From CAZISM01 sp964541895 (lineage in GTDB: Bacteria > Zhuqueibacterota > Zhuqueibacteria > Residuimicrobiales > Residuimicrobiaceae), in contig CAZISM010000006.1 of assembly GCA_964541895.1 (NCBI GenBank), positions 1-64,000 of the forward strand: a stretch of 64,000 bases of DNA, given 5' to 3'. The stretch's first letter is position 1. Every line of letters begins with the position of its first letter. Below the pieces are notes generated by a model that was not told the DNA's origin, did no database searches, and was given only the letters and a program-made list of their open reading frames with translations. A program made the translations under genes and the position numbers. Below are positions 35,418 to 44,404 of this stretch, piece by piece.

Positions 35418-36460
35418 GCCACGGATGGCTGCTGGTGAAATCGGTCGCACGCATGAACAGTATCGGAAAACCATTGAAGGCAAGAATCGGACACTCTATC
35501 GCTCTCGTGATCCTGCTGCTCGGCCTGGCGGGAACGGGCGTTTCCCAGGTTGCCATAGAATCCAAAGTCGATCGCAGCAAGATCCTCATCGGCGATGTCA
35601 TCACCTACTCCGTGGTCATCACCCATGCGCCGGATGTCAAGCTGGAACGGCCGTCGCCGGGGAAAAACCTGGGGCAGTTCGAGATCAGGGCGTACCAGGT
35701 CCAGGAGCCGACCAGGGTCGACGATCAGATCGTCAGCCGGACCGATTATCAGATCTCTACGTTTGATGTGGGCGATTACGAAATTCCTTCGCTGCAGGTC
35801 TATTATCGTACGCAGCAGGATACGACGCTGCACGAGCTGAAAACCGAAGTGATCAAGATCCATGTGACGAGCCTGAATCCCAATGAAAAAGGCGACATTC
35901 GCGATATCAAGCCGCCGATGACGCCGCCGCGGCCGTGGGGCCGCATCATCGCCGCCATAGCGGCGGCGGTCGCGCTCCTGGCTTTGGCCGGCCTGGGCTA
36001 CTGGTACTGGCGCCGCCGTCGCAGCGGCCAGTCGCTCCTGCCGATGCGGGAAAAACCGACCCGGCCGCCGCATGAAATCGCCCTGGAGGCCTTGCAGGCT
36101 CTGGCGGCCGGCGACTGGCTGTCCACCGGCCGGGTCAAGGCGTATTATACCCAGGTTTCTGAAATTTTGCGGCAGTATGTGGAGGGCCGTTATTATATCG
36201 ATGCCATGGAAATGACCACCCGGCAGTTGTCGGAAAAAATGTCCGCCGAGCGCATCGATTCGGATCACATTCAGCACCTGCAGGGCATTCTGGATCTCAG
36301 CGATCTGGTCAAATTTGCCAAGTTCGTGCCGCCGGAAGCGCTGCAGCAGCGCGCCGTGCCCGATGCCATCGCGTTTGTCGACAAAACCAAACTCATCCTT
36401 TCCGAACCCGTTGAACCCGCGGCCGTGCCAACGCCGGCCGAACCGGAACAGGAGGCCTGA
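35414..36460 (+). CDS. BatD-like / DUF4381-like membrane protein
   Basis: The 348-residue protein has a signal or anchor helix (about 25-45) and a periplasmic beta domain (VDRSKILIGDVITYSVVITHAPDV). One transmembrane segment near 175-197 (IIAAIAAAVALLALAGLGYW) and a cytoplasmic helical tail similar to that of the 31615 gene follow. An alternative ATG lies at 35453. It overlaps the preceding gene by 4 bp and ends one base before batA, so it belongs firmly to the operon. Confidence 0.75.
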   Translation: MSHGWLLVKSVARMNSIGKPLKARIGHSIALVILLLGLAGTGVSQVAIESKVDRSKILIGDVITYSVVITHAPDVKLERPSPGKNLGQFEIRAYQVQEPTRVDDQIVSRTDYQISTFDVGDYEIPSLQVYYRTQQDTTLHELKTEVIKIHVTSLNPNEKGDIRDIKPPMTPPRPWGRIIAAIAAAVALLALAGLGYWYWRRRRSGQSLLPMREKPTRPPHEIALEALQALAAGDWLSTGRVKAYYTQVSEILRQYVEGRYYIDAMEMTTRQLSEKMSAERIDSDHIQHLQGILDLSDLVKFAKFVPPEALQQRAVPDAIAFVDKTKLILSEPVEPAAVPTPAEPEQEA

Positions 36461-36461
36461 C

Positions 36462-37454
36462 ATGTTTCGTTTTGCCGATCCCGAGTTTCTGCTGTTGCTG
36501 CTGATCATTCCGGCTCTGACCTACTGGTACGTACAGCGGCACCGCCGCTCGCAGGCCAGCTTAAAGTATTCCAATCTCGACCTGGTCAAAAAAGCGCCCT
36601 CTTCGCCGGTCAAACGCTACCGGCACGTGCTCTTTGTGCTGCGCATGCTGGCGCTGGCCCTGTTTGTGGTGGCGTTCGCCCGGCCCCAGTCCGGCAGCAA
36701 GTCCCAGGAAGTGCTGACCGAAGGCATCGATATCATGCTCTGCATGGATGTGTCGACCAGTATGCTGGCAGAGGATTTTCAGCCCAACAACCGCCTGGAA
36801 GCGGCCAAGATCGTGGCTGAGGATTTCATCAAAGGCCGCGCCAACGACCGCATCGGCCTGGTTATTTTTGCCGGCCAGAGCTTTACCCAGTGCCCGCTCA
36901 CCCTGGACTATGGCATTCTGCTGAAATTCATGGAGCAGATCGAATGCGGCATGGTTGAGGACGGCACCGCCATCGGCAATGCCCTGGCGAACTGCGTGAA
37001 TCGCCTGCGCGACAGCAAGGCCAAGAGCAAAGTGGTGATCCTGCTTACCGACGGTCAGAACAACCGCGGCGAGATCGATCCCATCACCGCGGCGCGCGTG
37101 GCCAAGGCCTACAAGCTGCGCGTCTATACCATCGGCGCCGGCACGCGCGGCGAAGCGCTCTATCCGGTCAACGATCCGATCTGGGGCAAACGCTATGTGC
37201 GACAGCCGGTGGACATCGACGAAGGCCTGTTGCGGCAGGTGGCGCAGATCACCGGCGGCCGATATTTTCGTGCCACCGACAAATCCAGTCTGGAAAAAAT
37301 CTATAAGGAAATCGGCGAGCTGGAAAAGACCAAAATCCAGGTCAAAGAATTCACCCGCTACGAGGAGCAGTTCGTCCGCTATGCGCTGGCCGGCCTGCTG
37401 CTGCTGCTGGCGGAACTGGTGCTGGCGCATACGCGCTTCCGCAAAATTCCGTAA
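36462..37454 (+). CDS. batA: VWA-domain membrane protein BatA
   Basis: The 330-residue inner-membrane protein starts MFRFADPEFLLLLLIIPALTYW, the usual BatA N terminus with its first helix. A second helix lies at about 58-75. The VWA domain has a complete metal-ion-dependent adhesion site: DVSTSM, the Thr/Asp loops and LLTDGQNNRGE. A last helix is at the C terminus. The start ATG at 36462 is one base beyond the previous stop. It forms a pair with BatB downstream. Confidence 0.93.
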   Translation: MFRFADPEFLLLLLIIPALTYWYVQRHRRSQASLKYSNLDLVKKAPSSPVKRYRHVLFVLRMLALALFVVAFARPQSGSKSQEVLTEGIDIMLCMDVSTSMLAEDFQPNNRLEAAKIVAEDFIKGRANDRIGLVIFAGQSFTQCPLTLDYGILLKFMEQIECGMVEDGTAIGNALANCVNRLRDSKAKSKVVILLTDGQNNRGEIDPITAARVAKAYKLRVYTIGAGTRGEALYPVNDPIWGKRYVRQPVDIDEGLLRQVAQITGGRYFRATDKSSLEKIYKEIGELEKTKIQVKEFTRYEEQFVRYALAGLLLLLAELVLAHTRFRKIP

Positions 37455-37517
37455 TCCGGTCAGAGTGCCTGTCGCACCGGCCGGCGTCGTTTCGTTAAAT
37501 TTTGAGTGACGTGACCT

Positions 37518-38549
37518 ATGCTGCGTTTTGCTGAAACCTATTATTTTCACCTCCTCTGGCTGGTGCCGGCCCTGATCCTCTTTTTTATATACGCCTTTCG
37601 CGCCCGTCGACAGGCGATGCAGCAGTTCGGCAATCTGCTGCTGCTGCAAAAGCTGGCCGCCGGCGTCAGCCGCAAACGGCAGATCGGCAAACTCGTCCTG
37701 CTGGTGCTGGCAGTGGCTCTGCTGGCGCTGGTGCTGGCCCGGCCCCAGATCGGCACCAAACTGGAAGAGGCCAAGCGGGAGGGCGTGGACGTCCTCATCG
37801 CGGTGGACGTCTCCGTATCCATGCTCGCCCAGGACATTCCGCCCAGCCGGCTGGAAAAAGCCAAGCACGAAGTGGATAACCTGATCAACCGGCTGCAGGG
37901 CGATCGCGTCGGCGTGATCGCCTTCGCCGGCACAGCGTTCGTCCAGTGCCCGCTGACCCTCGATTACGGCGCCGCCAAAATGTTCCTTGATATCCTGGAA
38001 CCAGGCCTCATTCCCACACCGGGCACCAACATTGAGCAAGCCATCGCTCTGGCTCTGAATGCCTTTGAAGGCAAGGAGCGCAAATTCAAGGTGCTCATTC
38101 TCATCACCGATGGCGAGAACCATGAAGGCGATGCGATGAAGCTGGCGGAAGAGGCGGAGCGGCAGGGCGTGATCATCCATTGCGTAGGCATCGGATCGCC
38201 GGAAGGGGTACCGATTCCGCAGAACGCCGACCAGCTCGGCAGCAGCGGCTTTAAAAAGGACCGGCAGGGCCAGGTGGTGATGAGCAAACTGGATGAAGTA
38301 ACGCTGGAAAAAATCGCGCTGCAGACCAACGGCAAATACTATCGTGCCTCCAGCGGTGAGAGCGAACTGGAAAAAATTTACGACGAGATCGCCAAGATGG
38401 ACAAAAAAGAGCTGGGCTCGCTGCAATATACCCAGTTCGAGGATCGCTTTCAGTATGTGCTGATTTTCGTCATCCTGCTGTTGATCGTTGAAGTGTTGAT
38501 TCCCGAACGTCGTCAGGTGGCGCGGGAATGGCGTGGTCGATTCAATTAA
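37518..38549 (+). CDS. batB: VWA-domain membrane protein BatB
   Basis: The 343-residue protein is a paralogue of BatA: MLRFAETYYFHLLWLVPALILFF at the N terminus, helix at about 57-73, VWA domain with DVSVSMLAQD and LITDGENHEGD, and a C-terminal helix. The family site is intact. It lies 63 bp after batA and 12 bp before batC. BatA and BatB are thought to form a membrane VWA complex activated by MoxR. Confidence 0.93.
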   Translation: MLRFAETYYFHLLWLVPALILFFIYAFRARRQAMQQFGNLLLLQKLAAGVSRKRQIGKLVLLVLAVALLALVLARPQIGTKLEEAKREGVDVLIAVDVSVSMLAQDIPPSRLEKAKHEVDNLINRLQGDRVGVIAFAGTAFVQCPLTLDYGAAKMFLDILEPGLIPTPGTNIEQAIALALNAFEGKERKFKVLILITDGENHEGDAMKLAEEAERQGVIIHCVGIGSPEGVPIPQNADQLGSSGFKKDRQGQVVMSKLDEVTLEKIALQTNGKYYRASSGESELEKIYDEIAKMDKKELGSLQYTQFEDRFQYVLIFVILLLIVEVLIPERRQVAREWRGRFN

Positions 38550-38561
38550 TCCGGTAAGACA

Positions 38562-39347
38562 ATGAAACCTATCTCCATCATCATCGGGGCGATCGCTCTA
38601 GCCGCTGCCGCGGCTGCGGCGCAGAGCGCACGCGGCACCATCGTGCAGGGCAACCGACTCTATGACGAACAAAAATACGATGAGGCGTTGACCAAATATC
38701 GGGACGCTGAGACACAGGCGCCGGAATCCCCGGTCATAAAGTTCAATATCAGTGCGGCAGAGTACAAGAAGAAAAATTATGAAGAGGCTCTGAAACAGAA
38801 TCAGGCTGCGCTGAATCAGGAAGAAACTCTGGATCAGGCCAAGGCCTATTATAACATGGGCAACACGCTCTTTCGCATGAACAAATGGCCGGAGAGCATC
38901 CTGGCGTACAAACGCTCGCTGGAGCTGAATCCAAACGACGAGGATGCCAAGTATAACCTGGAATATGTGCGCAAGATGATGAAGGACCAGGCCTCGCAGC
39001 AGAATCAGAACCAGCAGAACCAGCAGCAAAATCAGCAGCAGCAGCAACAACAACAGCAGCAGAATCAGCAGCAGCAGAATCAGCAGCAGCAGGATCAGCA
39101 GCAGCAGGATCAGCAGCAGCAGGATCAGAAACAGGAGAACAAGGATCAGCAGAACGAGCAGGATCAGCAGGAACAGGAACAGGAACAGCAGCAGCAGGAG
39201 GCGCAGCAGCAACCTGCCTCTCAGGACGATATGTCCAAGGAGGATGCCGCCCGCATCCTGGAAGCCATGAAGGAAAATCCGCAGAATTTATCCGACAGCC
39301 GAAAAATGAAAATGAGCGGGAACCGGCGCGTGCTCAAGGACTGGTAA
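38562..39347 (+). CDS. batC: TPR protein BatC with long Gln-rich region
   Basis: The 261-residue exported protein has a signal peptide (about 1-20) and three TPR units (about 25-140, RLYDEQKYDEALTKYRDAE and following). A region of about 75 residues made almost only of Gln, Asn, Asp and Glu then follows (about 145-220), ending in DDMSKEDAARILEAM. The low-complexity stretch is encoded by CAG-rich tandem repeats and is likely disordered. Gln-rich tails occur in some BatC proteins, but this one is long. The position between batB and batD supports the call. Confidence 0.9.
   Translation: MKPISIIIGAIALAAAAAAAQSARGTIVQGNRLYDEQKYDEALTKYRDAETQAPESPVIKFNISAAEYKKKNYEEALKQNQAALNQEETLDQAKAYYNMGNTLFRMNKWPESILAYKRSLELNPNDEDAKYNLEYVRKMMKDQASQQNQNQQNQQQNQQQQQQQQQQNQQQQNQQQQDQQQQDQQQQDQKQENKDQQNEQDQQEQEQEQQQQEAQQQPASQDDMSKEDAARILEAMKENPQNLSDSRKMKMSGNRRVLKDW
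39063..39122 (+). repeat. 15-bp tandem repeat within batC
   Basis: Four consecutive 15-bp units of the form RATCAGCAGCAGCAG (39063-39077, 39078-39092, 39093-39107, 39108-39122) encode N/D-QQQQ pentapeptides. Flanking DNA is also CAG-rich from about 38997 to 39212. The unit length is a multiple of three, so copy changes keep the frame. Confidence 0.9.
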
Positions 39348-39407
39348 CCTTGTGTCGCTGCCGCTGAACCCGTGTGCTGGCATACCGATTCATTCAACGA
39401 TCATTCT

Positions 39408-41243
39408 ATGAAAAAAATCATTTTAGCAACGCTCCTGTTGGTTCTGAGCACCGGCTCCGGGCTGTTGGCCGAGTCGCTGACGGTCCGTGCTTCAGTGGAC
39501 CGGACCAATCTGGCCGTGAACGAGCAGCTCGTGCTCACCATCGAACTGCAGGGCGAGGGCGCCAACTCTGGTCTCCAGCCGGCTTTGCCGGATGTGAGCG
39601 AGTTTCTCAATTTTCTCGGCAGCGGCGGCACCTCGCAGAGCATCCAGATCATCAACGGACGCATGTCGGTGCAGCGCTCGCTGACCAACTACTATCAGGC
39701 CATCAAGGAAGGCACCTTCACCATACCGCCGATTACGGTGTCTTATAACGGACGCAACTATGAGTCCCAGCCCATCACAGTGACCGTCAGCAAGGGCGCC
39801 GCTGCGCCGGCTGCCGGATCCGCAGCGCCGACGCCGCCGGCCGGGCAGCCCCAGCGTGTCGGCGAAGGTGACGAACAGCTGTTCATCCGGGCCATCATCA
39901 ACAAACGTCAGGTCTATGTCAACGAACCGGTGATTGTGATCTATCGCATCTACACCCTGGTTCAGGTGGCTGGCATGGGACAGCCCAAGATCGCACCGTC
40001 GCCGGGATTCTGGGTCGAGGATTTCGATATCGGTCAAACCCTGCAGCAGCGCGAAGAGATCTATAACGGCCGCAAATATGTGGTTGCTGACATAAAAAAG
40101 GCGGCCTATTTTCCCACTTCGCCGGGCCGGAAAACCATTCAGAGCATGGTGATCCCCTTTGATGTACGCACCGCTTCCCGGCGCCGCTCCAACGATATAT
40201 TCGACAGCTTTTTTGACGATCCCTTTTTCAGCCGTGTAGTGCGCAAAGAGGTGGCAACCCGTCCGGTGGACATCGATGTGCTGGCCCTGCCGGACGAGGG
40301 TAAGCCGGCGGATTTCAACGGACTGGTCGGCCAGTTCAAGCTGGATGCCGAGATCGATAAGCAGGCGGCCAAGACCAACGAGGCGATCACGCTCAAGGTG
40401 CGTTTCAGCGGCACCGGCAACGTGCGCACCATGCCCAAGCCGAACCTGGCGATCCCCAACGACTTTGAACGCTATGAACCCAAGGTGACGGAAAACATTG
40501 TCCGCCAGGGGGATGCCATCAGCGGCAGCAAGACCTATGAGTATGTGCTCATCCCGCGCTTCCCCGGGCAACAGCGCATCCCGCCGTTATCGCTTTCTTT
40601 TTTCGATCCGCAGTCCAGGAAATACCGCACGGCGAGTTCGCCGGAGTTCAGCCTCTCCATCCAAAAGGGTGAAGGGACCTTTTCCGCTGCGCCCTCGGGA
40701 TTGAATAAAGAGGAGGTCCGCCTCATCGGCCAGGACGTCCGCTTTATCAAAACCGCCATGCCGGTGTTTCGTCGCAGCGGCCATGCCTTTCACAGCAGTT
40801 CCACCTTTCTGCTGCTGGCGCTGGTGCCCTTGCTGGCCCTGGCGGCGGCGTATGGCTACAAACGGCATTTGCAGAAATTGAGCGGCGATGTGGCCTATGC
40901 GCGCAGTCGCAGCGCCAACCGCATGGCGATGAAGAAGCTGGCCAAAGCCGGCAAGGTGCTGGCAGAGTCGACGCAAAAGGAATTTTATGCCGAAACGTCG
41001 CGCGCGCTGATCGGTTTTGCCGCGGATCGTCTGAATCTGCCGGAAGCCGGCATCATCACCACGGAACTGGAAAAACGGCTGCAGGAACGCCACGTCGACT
41101 CCGGCCTGATCAACGCCTATCTGCAACTGCTGCAGGTATGCGATTTTCAGCGCTTTGCAGCCGCTACGGTCAAAAAGGAAGAGATGGAGCGGTTCTTTAT
41201 GCAGGCCAAAGAGGCCATCATCAAACTGGAAAAAGCGTTTTAG
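39408..41243 (+). CDS. batD: Oxygen-tolerance protein BatD
   Basis: The 611-residue protein has a signal peptide (MKKIILATLLLVLSTGSGLLA). Repeated beta-sandwich domains of the BatD family follow (VRASVDRTNLAVNEQLVLTIELQGEG; TKTNEAITLKVRFSGTGNVRTMPKP). One transmembrane helix lies at about 465-485 (FLLLALVPLLALAAAYGY), with a cytoplasmic helical tail after it. The ATG at 39408 is chosen because it starts the signal peptide. It lies 60 bp after batC and directly before batE. Confidence 0.92.
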   Translation: MKKIILATLLLVLSTGSGLLAESLTVRASVDRTNLAVNEQLVLTIELQGEGANSGLQPALPDVSEFLNFLGSGGTSQSIQIINGRMSVQRSLTNYYQAIKEGTFTIPPITVSYNGRNYESQPITVTVSKGAAAPAAGSAAPTPPAGQPQRVGEGDEQLFIRAIINKRQVYVNEPVIVIYRIYTLVQVAGMGQPKIAPSPGFWVEDFDIGQTLQQREEIYNGRKYVVADIKKAAYFPTSPGRKTIQSMVIPFDVRTASRRRSNDIFDSFFDDPFFSRVVRKEVATRPVDIDVLALPDEGKPADFNGLVGQFKLDAEIDKQAAKTNEAITLKVRFSGTGNVRTMPKPNLAIPNDFERYEPKVTENIVRQGDAISGSKTYEYVLIPRFPGQQRIPPLSLSFFDPQSRKYRTASSPEFSLSIQKGEGTFSAAPSGLNKEEVRLIGQDVRFIKTAMPVFRRSGHAFHSSSTFLLLALVPLLALAAAYGYKRHLQKLSGDVAYARSRSANRMAMKKLAKAGKVLAESTQKEFYAETSRALIGFAADRLNLPEAGIITTELEKRLQERHVDSGLINAYLQLLQVCDFQRFAAATVKKEEMERFFMQAKEAIIKLEKAF

Positions 41244-41245
41244 CC

Positions 41246-41989
41246 ATGAAGCGAATCCTATTGTCCGTCCTGCTTGCCGGCGCCCTGTTGGCACAACCGC
41301 GTGCCGAGTATGAAAAGGGCAACGCCGCCTATCAGAAACAAGATTACAGCCAGGCGATCGCGTCCTATGAAGCCGCTCTGCACAGCGGCTATGAGGCGTT
41401 TGAACTCTATTACAATCTCGGCAACGCCTGCTATAAAATGAACCTGATCGGCAAGAGCCTGCTCTACTATGAAAAGGCGAAAAAACTGAATCCCTCTGAT
41501 CCGGATCTGCTGTTCAATCTGGAGCTGGCGCAGCTGCGGGCGGTGGACAAGGTGATCACGCCGCCGGAATTTTTCTGGAACAGGATGTGGCACGCCGTCA
41601 AATCGCTGGCCAGCCTGGATCAACTGGCGGTGTACACGCTGATCTTTTTGTTTCTCGCCGTGCTGCTCAGCATCGGCAAAATGTTTCTTGAAAAAGAACC
41701 CTGGCGCTCCTTTGTCGGCTATGCCTGGATGCCGGTGTTGATCCTGTTTGTGCTTATCGGCGCTTTTTTCCTCTGGCGCGCCAATCAGGCCGGGCATGAA
41801 CGCGAAGGCATCATTATGGTGGAAAAGGTGAGTGCGTTCAGTTCGCCCAGCAGCAGCGGTACCGAGGTATTTGCGCTGCACGAAGGCAGCAAGGTGCGCA
41901 TCCAGGATCGCAGCAGCGGGTTTATCCGCATCGTCCTGCCGGACGGCAAGGTCGGGTGGGTGGCGGTGAATTCGTTGGCGGAAATTTAA
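41246..41989 (+). CDS. batE: TPR and SH3-like domain protein BatE
   Basis: The 247-residue protein has a signal peptide (MKRILLSVLLAGALLAQPRA) and two or three TPR units (about 22-95, SYEAALHSGYEAFELYYNLGNACYK). Two transmembrane helices (about 130-148 and 160-180) precede a C-terminal bacterial SH3-like domain (VSAFSSPSSSGTEVFALHEGSKVRI). This is the normal BatE layout. The start is two bases after the batD stop. It is the last gene of the operon; a weak hairpin follows at 41989-42011. Confidence 0.9.
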   Translation: MKRILLSVLLAGALLAQPRAEYEKGNAAYQKQDYSQAIASYEAALHSGYEAFELYYNLGNACYKMNLIGKSLLYYEKAKKLNPSDPDLLFNLELAQLRAVDKVITPPEFFWNRMWHAVKSLASLDQLAVYTLIFLFLAVLLSIGKMFLEKEPWRSFVGYAWMPVLILFVLIGAFFLWRANQAGHEREGIIMVEKVSAFSSPSSSGTEVFALHEGSKVRIQDRSSGFIRIVLPDGKVGWVAVNSLAEI

Positions 41990-42011
41990 CCCCCCACTCC
42001 ATATAGGGGGT
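41989..42011 (+). terminator. GC-rich hairpin after batE
   Basis: ACCCCC (from 41989) can pair with GGGGGT (42006-42011) around the remaining 10-11 nt. No T run follows on the plus strand. It lies in the convergent gap with the cyanophycinase-like gene and may act as a weak terminator. Confidence 0.4.
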
Positions 42012-42159
42012 GAGAATTTAGGTGGAAGCGGCCGCTGTTCGATCCGATTGCGCGGGTACAATTATCGGCAACCGGGCGGGTATTTGGGCGCTCTGCGCTT
42101 GCAAGATCGAAGAGTTCCTTTTGCTGTCATTCGTAACCAACACATTCAGCTAAATCATA

Positions 42160-42312
42160 TCACCTGATTGGTTCAAACCTGCCGGCACGCCATCCCTGAA
42201 CATTTTCCAGAAATGCATTGGCCCATTTTTTCATCCTGCCGAACCATGGGCAGGGCATTTGATAGTATGCCGATTTTCTGATTCCCTCAAGCCATGCTTC
42301 GTCCTTACTTGA
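42160..42312 (-). pseudogene. Open reading frame remnant in the batE / cyanophycinase-like gap
   Basis: In the 315-bp gap 41990-42304, one minus-strand frame stays open for 50 codons and encodes a Trp- and Lys-rich peptide (for example AWLEGIRKSAYYQMPCPWFGR and MKKWANAFLENVQGW). The only internal ATG is at 42258 (32 codons) with no good ribosome site. The composition looks protein-like, but no family was recognised. It may be a truncated gene or chance; nothing else is seen in the gap. Confidence 0.2.
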
Positions 42313-44314
42313 TTAATGAAAAAGAACCGGTAAATCGTTGCCGGGTATCCCCGATGAGAATGAAATAACGGCCGCTGGCCAGGTGTAATCCTCGCAAATC
42401 GAAATACCACGGTGATCCAGCGTACATGGCCGACCATTCCGCTACCTGCCGTCCTACGCTATCAAAAATCCTTATCTCTTTTTCGCCTGCCGGCATGGCA
42501 GACTCCAGCCAGAGCACTTGTTTAGCCGGATTAGGATGCGCCCGTATCTGCCAGGCTCCGGGAATGGCCATAGCGGTCTTTGGGATTACTGTGGCGATGT
42601 CTATCTGGCGAGACATCATGTCAAATGACAGTCGTTCGTCATTGGCCAGACAATGCAATCGGGCGTTAGCACATGCAGCCGTCTGTCGAGGTTTCGGGCT
42701 GCCCATGTAGCGAAATCGTGACGTATCGGAGTATGTGATATGTGCTCCGTCCAGTATCAGTATGCCCGTACGAGCATGATTTTTTATCCGATGGGACTGC
42801 AAATACCAATCGGCGTCAGAATCCGTCAACACAGCCAGGCGATTCGGACTGGCCACAAAGTTCCAGAAAAATCCTCCCAGCCGGTTTTCAAGATAATCAT
42901 CCTCCTTAAACGCCTCGGACACCACGCAAGCGCCGTTAAGCAGATTGAGACCCATTCCGGAACGCAACTGACCATCCTGTAACGCGTAGGTTGTGGATTC
43001 CGTATTCACCATCAACCGCTCACTCCAAGCCAGCGCCATGCTCCCCTGCAGAAGGATCCTCGCCTGCTTTTGTGCACATTTTTCCGCCAGGGCCTCGCCC
43101 ACCTGGCTGTGAGGCTGAAATTGCTGCAGCGTTTCGTCAGTGTTCAGTCCGGCCACGATGATATGGTCCGAATCCCGTATCTGTGTTGCCAGTCCCTGAT
43201 CGTCGGCGTCGATGCGTGCAGGATCCATGGTGATGGTCACGACCTGGGTGCATCCGAGTTCGGTATGCAATATCGGAGCCGTGCTGTTGGCGGATTTTTG
43301 AATGACCAGAATCTTGGCTCCGTCCGCTTCCTGGGCCAACCAGCGCATGGCAGCCGTGGCCTGGACAGGTGCGTTCGTACCATCTATCCGTATGACGGCC
43401 CGAGCCGAGTCGGAAGCCACGTGCACAGGGTGGCTCAAACTAGCGCTGGCCGGGATGCCGGTTACTGTTCTGCTGTAGAGATGGTAGCGAAATCCGGCGG
43501 TCAGGCTGTGCAGAGTCCAGTCGGTAAAACTTAGGGGCTTTCCAGGCGCACAGGTTACCTGACTGGCAGGTGTACGGTGCACGATAAAAGCGGCTCCCGC
43601 ACCGGACACCGTCGCTTCTCCGTCTGGTGCGACGCAGAGGGCGGTGTGCTCATCCATTCCGATGCCGATGATATCTGTTGAATGGGTCGTATTCCAGTTA
43701 GCGATGAAGGCCAGCAGCCGGCCCAAGCGGCCTCGACGGGTAAAATGGCTATCCAGCAAAACCTGTGGTAAAAAAGGCAGAAAATCCTCTGCCAGGGTGA
43801 TGTCCGCATGGTGGGGATTTTGCAGCGCCTGTGCCGAAACAGCGGAATTCCGTTGCGCAATATAGTCGACGCCGCCCAGTACCGCTAATCCTGCACTGGT
43901 ACCGCCGATGACGCCACCGCTTTGGTAGGTTTCGCGGATGGCCTGCTCGGTCAGGGTATTGCGCCAGAGTTGATAATACCTGTATTGATCGCCACCGCGC
44001 AGGAAAATGTGTCGTGCTTTTTTAATGGTACGGTAGACCGCCGAGTCATTGGCCATGGTTCTTGACGGAACCACCAGACTGGCTGCAGAGCCGGCGCCAA
44101 AGGACAAAAAATATTTTTCCAGCCAGGTCGATCCTTCACTGTAATGCAGGATCAGCGTCGGACCTTTGCCCGATTTTTCCACCATCCATCGGTACGATTC
44201 ATCGGACCACGAGCCATAATTTTCCGAGCCCCCGCCGACGGCACAGAGATATCCCTGCGCCTGCAGCGGCAGCCCGGCAGCAGCAAACATCAATACGAGG
44301 TATTTTACTTTCAT
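42305..44314 (-). CDS. Secreted cyanophycinase-like (S51) protein with T9SS-type C-terminal domain
   Basis: The 669-residue protein has a signal peptide (about 1-19). An S51 cyanophycinase-like domain follows (about 22-270) with the nucleophile motif GGTSAGLAVLGG and LDSHFTRRGRLGRLL, which includes the conserved His-Arg region. A middle region of uncertain fold (about 280-570) follows. The C-terminal sorting domain starts at AHPNPAKQ, of the Por/T9SS type. Cyanophycinases cut beta-Asp-Arg dipeptides from cyanophycin and can be extracellular. Whether this protein uses that polymer is unknown. It is transcribed alone, convergent with the Bat operon. Confidence 0.8.
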   Translation of the reverse strand: MKVKYLVLMFAAAGLPLQAQGYLCAVGGGSENYGSWSDESYRWMVEKSGKGPTLILHYSEGSTWLEKYFLSFGAGSAASLVVPSRTMANDSAVYRTIKKARHIFLRGGDQYRYYQLWRNTLTEQAIRETYQSGGVIGGTSAGLAVLGGVDYIAQRNSAVSAQALQNPHHADITLAEDFLPFLPQVLLDSHFTRRGRLGRLLAFIANWNTTHSTDIIGIGMDEHTALCVAPDGEATVSGAGAAFIVHRTPASQVTCAPGKPLSFTDWTLHSLTAGFRYHLYSRTVTGIPASASLSHPVHVASDSARAVIRIDGTNAPVQATAAMRWLAQEADGAKILVIQKSANSTAPILHTELGCTQVVTITMDPARIDADDQGLATQIRDSDHIIVAGLNTDETLQQFQPHSQVGEALAEKCAQKQARILLQGSMALAWSERLMVNTESTTYALQDGQLRSGMGLNLLNGACVVSEAFKEDDYLENRLGGFFWNFVASPNRLAVLTDSDADWYLQSHRIKNHARTGILILDGAHITYSDTSRFRYMGSPKPRQTAACANARLHCLANDERLSFDMMSRQIDIATVIPKTAMAIPGAWQIRAHPNPAKQVLWLESAMPAGEKEIRIFDSVGRQVAEWSAMYAGSPWYFDLRGLHLASGRYFILIGDTRQRFTGSFSLIK

Positions 44315-44404
44315 GATTCACCCATCTTGTGAGAGGTGGCGAGATGTCGTCGGATCCAAAGTGTGCTATGATAGCAGAGGCTATGCAAGGCCTTATCAGG
44401 CTGA

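Noticed and set aside
36561..38426. A 621-codon open frame antisense to batA/batB
   Set aside because: It covers two clear VWA genes on the other strand and has no start signal or domain.
39001..39212. CAG-rich stretch considered as a CRISPR or other spaced array
   Set aside because: Units are contiguous, in frame and coding within batC; there are no spacers.
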